Of a stretch of DNA of 64,000 nt, positions 57,157 through 64,000 are shown in pieces. The position numbers were made by a program, and so were the translations under genes. The stretch comes from Warburgia ugandensis (Eukaryota > Streptophyta > Magnoliopsida > Canellales > Canellaceae), in contig CP141139.1 in the NCBI GenBank assembly GCA_035236585.1, positions 22,522,990 through 22,586,989 on the forward strand, read 5' to 3'. The notes below the pieces were generated by a model that saw nothing but the letters and a program-made list of their open reading frames with translations, ran no database searches and was not told where the DNA came from. Each line of letters opens with the position of its first letter. Position 1 is the stretch's first letter.

Positions 57157-60100
57157 TGTAATGACCCCGAATTTTTGTAACTTATTAAGGCAAATTAATA
57201 AAGTTTGAATTTTTAGAAATTCTGGGTTGGAATATTAGGTTATTGAAAATTCTCTTTTTATAGAGATTATATTATATATTTAAACATATAAATTATGGAT
57301 GTACTTGGAAAACTGATCGAAACAACATTAAGTATGTTCAATTCTGAGTTAAAATGAAAATTCCTTAATTTTTCCATTTGGGGGTAAAATGGTAATTTTA
57401 CCCATATCCCATATCCAAGAAATAAGAACTCAATATTCATGAATCACTTAGAAATATGATTCCAACGCCACTAAGTACGCTTGATTTTGAGTTCGGACAA
57501 ATATTGCCTATTATTCTCCAATTTTGGAGTTAAAAGGGCAAAAAGGTCTTTTCACATAAAAGTGGGGCCCACAAAGTGGGCCAACATTCTAGAAGCACCA
57601 ATAACTGCTCGGTGCATTATTTCTGGTAGTGGAGATTGTAGTGGGAATGGAGAATGCATTAGTAATTAAAAATTCTAAAGTAATAAAATATCTTATTAAA
57701 AGAAATGATAAAAAATTCAAATTTGGCTATAAATATGTCCCAAAAATTTTCAAAAATTTTCACAACCTTAACCACCAAATTTTCAAATCTTCCCTGGAAT
57801 TTCAACCCCAAATTCCCCTTCATCCCTCCCCAAACTCGCTTTTCCTTATTTCTCTCTCCTCTTTCTAAGTGGAACAAGAGACCTAAATTCAATTAGGCAC
57901 TCCGTTTCAGGTAAAATCTGATAAATTCTACCATCCATAACCTCCTATACTATAGTATATACAAAAGCCCCAAATCAATTTCAAGATCCAACGGTTCCAA
58001 CAACAGAAAATCACAAAAATGAGGACAATCGGGCTATATTATCATCAACCGGTAATTCTCTCAAATTGGGCATCAATTATATTGTTTTTCTCCAATCAGG
58101 TAGGTGGAACTACTTTCCATACATATTTATTATGGTTTAGTGTAATTTTTATTTTTCTGTAATTTAATTTGAATGAAAAATGGTAAAAATAAAGTAAATA
58201 CAAGAGCCTTCAATTTATGGTGATAGAGGGCTCAGATGGAAATTATGAGCTTTCTGATCGATCCATATGGGTCAAAAACCATAGGGTACAATTTTCAAGA
58301 AAATCTAACAAGGTTTGGACCCTCAATTAAGAGAGATTAATTCTGCTGGGCCCAGATCAAATCTGGACACTATGAACGGCTGTAAACTTTAATTTAAGAT
58401 TATGGAGTCATATGATCTCCAAATTGAGATCGGAAAGAAGATATGGAAAGCTTGTAATGTCTAGTTTCTAATAAAGTCATAATATTTTTAGAAATTATTC
58501 CTGAATTATTCTATATTTTGGAAATAAGTGTCAAATTTCTAAGATCTTCCAGATCTGAGGTGATCAGATCTTGGAAATTTATTTTAATGATGATATAATA
58601 ATGTAATAAAGTAATATCTATGGTTAATTTAGACAGATCTTAGATAAATTAGGAGATCTACCCTTTATGGTAGAAAACTCTAAAAATACAAAGGGACCCA
58701 CTTGATCAATGACATCAAGTATGATTAGATGCTTGGGATGGATTAAAGGGATGATATTATGATGGAATCTAGTTAGATCATGGATGAAATGTTACAAAAT
58801 CAAGTGGATATGATTTTTGGATCTTAATGGATTAAAAGCCCTAAAAGTAATTAAAACCCTTAATCTAAAGGAAAACACCTAAGATCTAATGGTTGGATCA
58901 TATTTAAAGGTTTATAATAATCTTAATAAAATTAGTTTAATTTTCTTTTATTGGATATAGAAGTGTAAATGTGATTTATGTTCTAAGTTAGAAAGCATGA
59001 TAGTGTAATCTTTAAATTTTAGTATGATACGCCCTAAATGAGTAATTTGTTAGTAGATTTGATTATCTTAGGATCATGTTAGTGTAAATTAGGATTTAAA
59101 CATGATTTCATTATGATAGAAGACGTGTTTCATAACTTAGGATCATGTTAGTTTTATTTCACTAGCTTAAGTTACATTCATAGGAAGAATGTTAGTATAT
59201 AGTTGTTAAACTTATATTTGATTTATGCTTTCAAGTTGATGATTTACTTATTGTCAAATTTTATTCAATTGTTAAGTAATTGTTAAGATATAAGGAGCAT
59301 AAATCACCAAAAATATAAACTAATTATAGAAATTCATGGACAACTAAGATGAATGAATGATTTTGACTTAATAAGGGCTATAGTTAGTAGGACAATATAA
59401 GGAATGGTTTACCAATTCCTTGGCCCAAAGTAGGAAATAAGGAACGTCCATGGATGAAACTATGCATATCCATGGAAATTAATTAAAATCAATTAGAGAA
59501 GGGACTTAAGGTTAAGAGCTCATAGGAAGCTTGTCAAAGGTTGAGCTAGTACCACTCCAGTGGACTCTAAACATTGTGGTTATAGGGGGTATACAAGAGC
59601 CAAGTGCTTTTCCCTCACCTCCTATTGACGTAAGAGAGGTCTAAACGCCTCCTTACATGAGGGTTGTATTAACCACTTTTTGAGCAGATTTTAACTGGTA
59701 AGTACTAGTCATCCTGAAATAAGGAGGAGTTGTCTAGTGATAGGAAGAAATAAATTACCTTCAACAGAGTAAGACACTAGTAGGTTGAATAATAATAAGA
59801 ACATAAAAAGATAGCAAATTATCTAACCCTAATAAAAATAGTAAGTGAGATCAGGATGATCAAACAAGATGAGATCTTGTATGATAAAAAACGATAAGGA
59901 AAAAGAAATATCGATGTAAATTAGATTGTTATGTATGATATAGATAGTATTTGTATAGATGATATTAAACCCATGGATATATGATATTCAAGGAAGAAAG
60001 ATTCAGATCATCCTACATAAGGATGATCAAAAGACCATGTAGTATGTACCCTTGATTAGAAAAATGACATTATACATATGATTTGACAGATATATGTTGA

Positions 60101-61471
60101 TCGAGACTATGGCAGATTTCAAGGAGGAAGAATACCTTATCGAGGTAGGTGGATTATTAAGAATGCCTTTACATGAAGATACATGTCTAATACATGATCT
60201 TATGTTTTGAAGTATTGACATGTATGATACCAATATATTAAGGTAAATACCTCAAATTGAAATATGATCCAACCAAATGATGAGGAAAATAAGTATTAAA
60301 TGGTCAAGTTGAGAATTGAGAACAACCCTAAGTGAATAAGAAAGTAGAAAATATTCTAGTCCTAGATAAACAGACAAATAGTCTGATATGTATAAGTATT
60401 ATTTTACATACAAGCTTGGAGGCTTGTGGTTTTGTTTTAAATAGGCATAGGCCTGGGGATGCTATGCTAGGAGAGTTAAGAGGGTTTGGCCACCCACTCT
60501 CTGAAACTTGATGATATCAACCAAGCCTAAGAAAGGCTAAAAGTTGTGTGGGGCATTTATGGGAAGGCCACCACTGTGATAGCCATGGTCCTCCCATATG
60601 GACATGGATATTGTAATTTCCACTGAGAATGGTATAAGTGGATTATTGAACAGTTATCTGGGCGCGCTGTATGGATAAGACTTCAAGCATAGTAGTCCTT
60701 GATTATTTTGCATTATGATGCATGTGAAATTGGCATAGTGAAATGCCTTAAGGGATGGCATGATGAAATGCCAGGATCTCTTATAATGAAAGGAGTTGAT
60801 CAGTTTTGTATGGAAATGATTATTGATTATTTTTACAATTTTAACAAATTTGTTCTTATATACTATGTATGAATAAAGGTGAACACAAATGATAAGGAAA
60901 TGAGATGTTCATATAAATAATAGTGGTCTGTGAATGTGTTTATGATAGAATGAATTATGGGATAGTTGAATATTGAGATTTTACTGTCAATAACTTACAT
61001 TCTTATCCCCTACCAAGCATAGTTTGCTGAGATATTGTAAATGTTCGAATGTTTACAATATCTCAGATACAGAGAAGGAGACTTAGGAGCTCAAGACTTT
61101 AAGAACTATTGAAGAATAAGTAATAAGGGTATATCCCTTGAAACATTATATTGAGCGCATATATTGTATTTAGAACTTTGTAATTTGAATTGTGTATTTG
61201 GACAAGTATTGTAAGGATACAATGGATTGTGTATTGTGAACCACTGGATGGATCCTGGAAGTTTAATAAAATCATATTCCTTCAATGGAATTTTATTTTG
61301 TACACAAATTGTACTTATGTTATGTATGAAGTGGTGACTTGGGTTTTCAAAACAAGTTTTAAAATAAAAGAATTTCTACTGCTGTGTTTTGTGAAATATT
61401 TTTACTGAGGGGATGCCCTTGCCTTTGAAAAATATATTATAAAATGTGTTTCAAAAACCCGAGTCGTCACA
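57157..61471 (+). mobile_element. Solo LTR, 4315 bp, family 2, TSD CAAGT
   Basis: Starts TGTAATGACCCCGAATTTTTG and ends AACCCGAGTCGTCACA. Flanks 57152-57156 and 61472-61476 are both CAAGT. The termini form an imperfect ~23-bp inverted repeat. It contains the CTATGCTAGG..GGTTTGGCCACCC block (60467-60493) and the longest stem-loop (61027-61066). It is collinear with the LTR at 29240-32166 and with 61639 onward. No gene is present. Confidence 0.9.
61027..61066 (+). promoter_or_regulatory. Conserved LTR stem-loop (longest copy)
   Basis: A perfect 15-bp stem: CTGAGATATTGTAAA (61027-61041), loop TGTTCGAATG, TTTACAATATCTCAG (61052-61066). It lies 405 bases from the LTR 3' end. Confidence 0.65.
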
Positions 61472-61638
61472 CAAGTAGTGGATATTCATGGATATATTTA
61501 CAGAGTAAGGCAAGGATGACTGCTAAACTTTTCTGTAGATTTTTGCAAAAAAATTGTATCATATGATGCATATTTAAGAGAACCACTTTCCTTCCATTTG
61601 TAGTAAGAGGAAAAGGAAGGTTGTTGATAGTTTGTGCA
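61472..61638. other. 167-bp host spacer between two LTR insertions
   Basis: This is the original continuation of sequence left of 57157 (joined at CAAGT). Nothing recognisable is in it. Confidence 0.6.
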
Positions 61639-64000
61639 TGTAATAACCCCAATTTTTGTAAATTGATTGAGAAAATCAATAAAGTTTGAGTTTTCAAAAA
61701 TTCTAAGCTGGAATATTAGGGCTATTAATAATGCAGTTCTCATAGAAGTATAATCAAAGTATAAGACACGTATAATTAAAAACACACCCGACAAACCCTT
61801 CAGAATGACTGTAAGCATGACAAATTCTAAATATGGATGAAAAATCCTTATTTTTCTCCATTTTTATGAATAAAAGGGTAAAATGGTAATTTTACCCATA
61901 ACCAAGAACTAAGATCTCAATATTTAGAATGTACTTAGAAATGCAATTCCAACACCATAAGTACGCTTGATTTCGAGTTCGGGGGATTAAAACAGATTTT
62001 TCTCCATAAAAGGGCAAAATAGTCCTTCACAGCCTGTGGGGCCCACAAGGTGCCCCCAAAGGAATCCAATGGCTAGAAAATGTGCAATCATCATTCAAAC
62101 TACCACTGCCTACTAGTGGGGAAGGAGGTGGTACTGGGAATCCAAATACCATTTAATAATAAAAAGAATTAAAACATAATTATTACATGTAATTATGAAG
62201 AGTGCAAAACACCTATAAATAGCCTCCAAAAATGTTTATTAAAATTTCCATGAAATTATCTTTCTTACTTTAAAAAACCAGATCTAGATTCCTTCCCAAA
62301 ATTCAAAAACTCCCAAAAATCTCCCTTCTTGCACTTTCTCTCTCCTCTCTCTCATTGGAACAAGGGACCTAAATTCAATTAGGCACTCTGTTCCAAATTG
62401 AATCTCACAAATCCCACCATCTATACCATCTTAGATTCCCTTATCTAAAAAACCCCAAAATCAATTTCAAGATACAATAGTGAAATTACAAAACAAGGGA
62501 CTATTGGGCTATATTATCATCAACAAGAATTTTTCTCAAATTGGGCTTCAAATCTAAGTTGTTTCTCCAATTAGGTAGGTGGAACCACTTCCTTGACTTA
62601 TTTAATGTTGTTTTATGAAATTTTTATTTTTTTGTAATTAGGTTTGGTTTAAAATTTGTAAAAATAAAGTAAGGAACAAAACCCTTCAATTTTGGGTGAT
62701 GGAGGGCTCAAATGAAAAATCTGAGCCATCCAATTGATCTAGAATCAAAACCCTATGGTAGAAATTTCATGAATTTTCATTGAGTTTTGAGCCCTTAATT
62801 GTAAAGGGATTGATTAAATGGACTGTTTGATCTCCAAATCAAGTCGGAACCCGAGACGTGCCATGAAATGCCGCTCAAAAAGTGCCAAGCCGCATGTTTT
62901 CCGCACGCATGCCACGTGATCGTCGTCCCAATGGGACGATCACGCGACAGCGCTGGTCACCGAGGGAGCATGTTATGCATGCATCCCAGTGACAAGGGCA
63001 CGACGATCACTCAAATGTGGGCCGTCCATTCCACTGGGCCCAGATCAAATCTAGACCCTAGGAATTATAGTGAGCTTCACATTGCAATTGTGGAGTCATC
63101 TGACCTCCAAATTGAGATTGGAAAAAAGCTATGGAAAGCTTATAATGTCTATTTTCTTTTGAAATCATAACATTGAGAAAATTCTTCATGAAACTTTCCA
63201 TATTTAAGAATTAAGCTTATAATTTTCATGATCTTCAAGATCTGAGATGATTAGATCTTAATGATCTAATTTACTGATGATATAATATTGAAATTAGTAA
63301 TATCCATGATTGATTTTGACAGATATAAGATAAATTGAGGGATCTACCCTTTAGGGTAGAAAAACTCTAAAAATACAAAGGGACCCACTTGATCAATAAG
63401 ATCAAGTGTGATCAAACCCTTAGGATGGATTGAATGAATGATATTATAATGTAATACATTGAAATCATAGATGGAATATGAAAAAAATAAAGGGATATGA
63501 TCTTTGGACCTTAATGGAGTAAAAGCCCTAAAATTAATTAAAACCCTTGAATAAAAGGAAAAGATATAAGATCTAATGGTTGGATCATAAGTAAAGGTTT
63601 CTAATAATCTTAATATAATTAGTTTCATTGTCTTTTATTTGATAATAGCATTTTAAATGTGAATTATGTTATAAAGCATGATAGTGTAATTCTTAGATTT
63701 TAGCATATTGTGTTCTATATGTGATTAGATTGTTATATTAGGTTGATAGATTTAATTATCTTAGGGCCATGTTAGTTTACATTTGAAGTTTAAGCATGAT
63801 TCCATTAGATAAGTAGTAAAATTTTATATATTTTATAACTTAGGAGCATGCTAGTTTAAGTATAGTTTCATTTCATTAAGTTAAGTTACATAGGAAGCAT
63901 GTTAGTGTAAAATGTTGTTAAAATTATATTAGATTCTACTTTAAATTTTATAATTTAATATTTAAATTTTATTAGTAGATATAATTGTTTAATTAGTGGT
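61639..64000 (+). mobile_element. 5' part of another family 2 LTR, leaves the window
   Basis: Starts TGTAATAACCCCAATTTTTG. It follows 57157-59160 collinearly: GGTAAAATGGTAATTTTACCC at 61878 and 57384, GGGCTATATTATCATCAAC at 62507 and 58031, and ATGGAAAGCTTATAATGTCTA at 63132 and 58443. A CpG-rich patch at 62840-63010 is absent from the neighbouring copy. Whether it is a solo LTR or a full element cannot be decided from this window. Confidence 0.85.

Overview
This is nuclear DNA from a plant, probably one with a large, repeat-filled genome. The window is AT-rich and almost entirely made of decayed transposable elements. The basis for calling it a plant is the set of element types (Ty3/gypsy elements with tRNA-Asp-like and initiator-tRNA-Met-like primer sites, CACTA transposons with a TNP2-type transposase, a Ty1/copia trace) and one plant-type EF-hand gene. 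I cannot name the species. Nothing prokaryotic, organellar or CRISPR-like is visible. All element assignments come from reading motifs and comparing copies inside the window, so many borders are approximate unless a target-site duplication (TSD) is given.

Layout. 1-1.7 kb: tail of a long LTR of the Athila-like family (called family 1 here). 1.8-4.6 kb: two related LTR fragments in opposite orientation. 4.7-5.3 kb: fossil end of a CACTA transposase gene and a (CA)29 tract. 5.4-11.3 kb: a minus-strand Ty3/gypsy element of a second family (family 2, LTR ends TGTRAC...GTYACA), with both LTRs, a degenerate initiator-Met primer site and an integrase tail. 11.3-29.2 kb: a compound of two minus-strand family 1 elements (B then A) that share a middle LTR. 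A still has recognisable gag, protease, reverse transcriptase, RNase H and integrase, all broken. B has no pol and is interrupted by a 3.7-kb solo LTR with TSD ATAAG. 29.2-32.2 kb: another family 2 LTR.

32.2-42.7 kb is the least repetitive part. It holds a CACTA terminus, a copia reverse-transcriptase scrap, a long-TIR MITE, a small foldback element and the one credible host gene, a single-exon EF-hand protein at 41455-41868 whose C-terminus is altered by a 38-bp partial duplication. 42.7-46.1 kb: a second CACTA element (terminus plus TNP2 transposase pieces) cut open by LTR insertions. 46.1-54.6 kb: a third family 1 element (C) that lost pol and is split by a solo LTR (TSD TTTTT), itself split by another solo LTR (TSD TAAAC). 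57.2-61.5 kb: a 4.3-kb solo LTR (TSD CAAGT). A further copy starts at 61639 and leaves the window.

The most interesting signal is in the family 2 LTRs. Five of them carry, about 385-530 nt from the LTR 3' end, a stem-loop that opens with CTGAG/CTAAG and closes with its complement. The stem sequence differs from copy to copy while pairing is kept, which suggests a selected RNA structure. The same LTRs share an upstream block (CTATGCTA ... GGCCACC).
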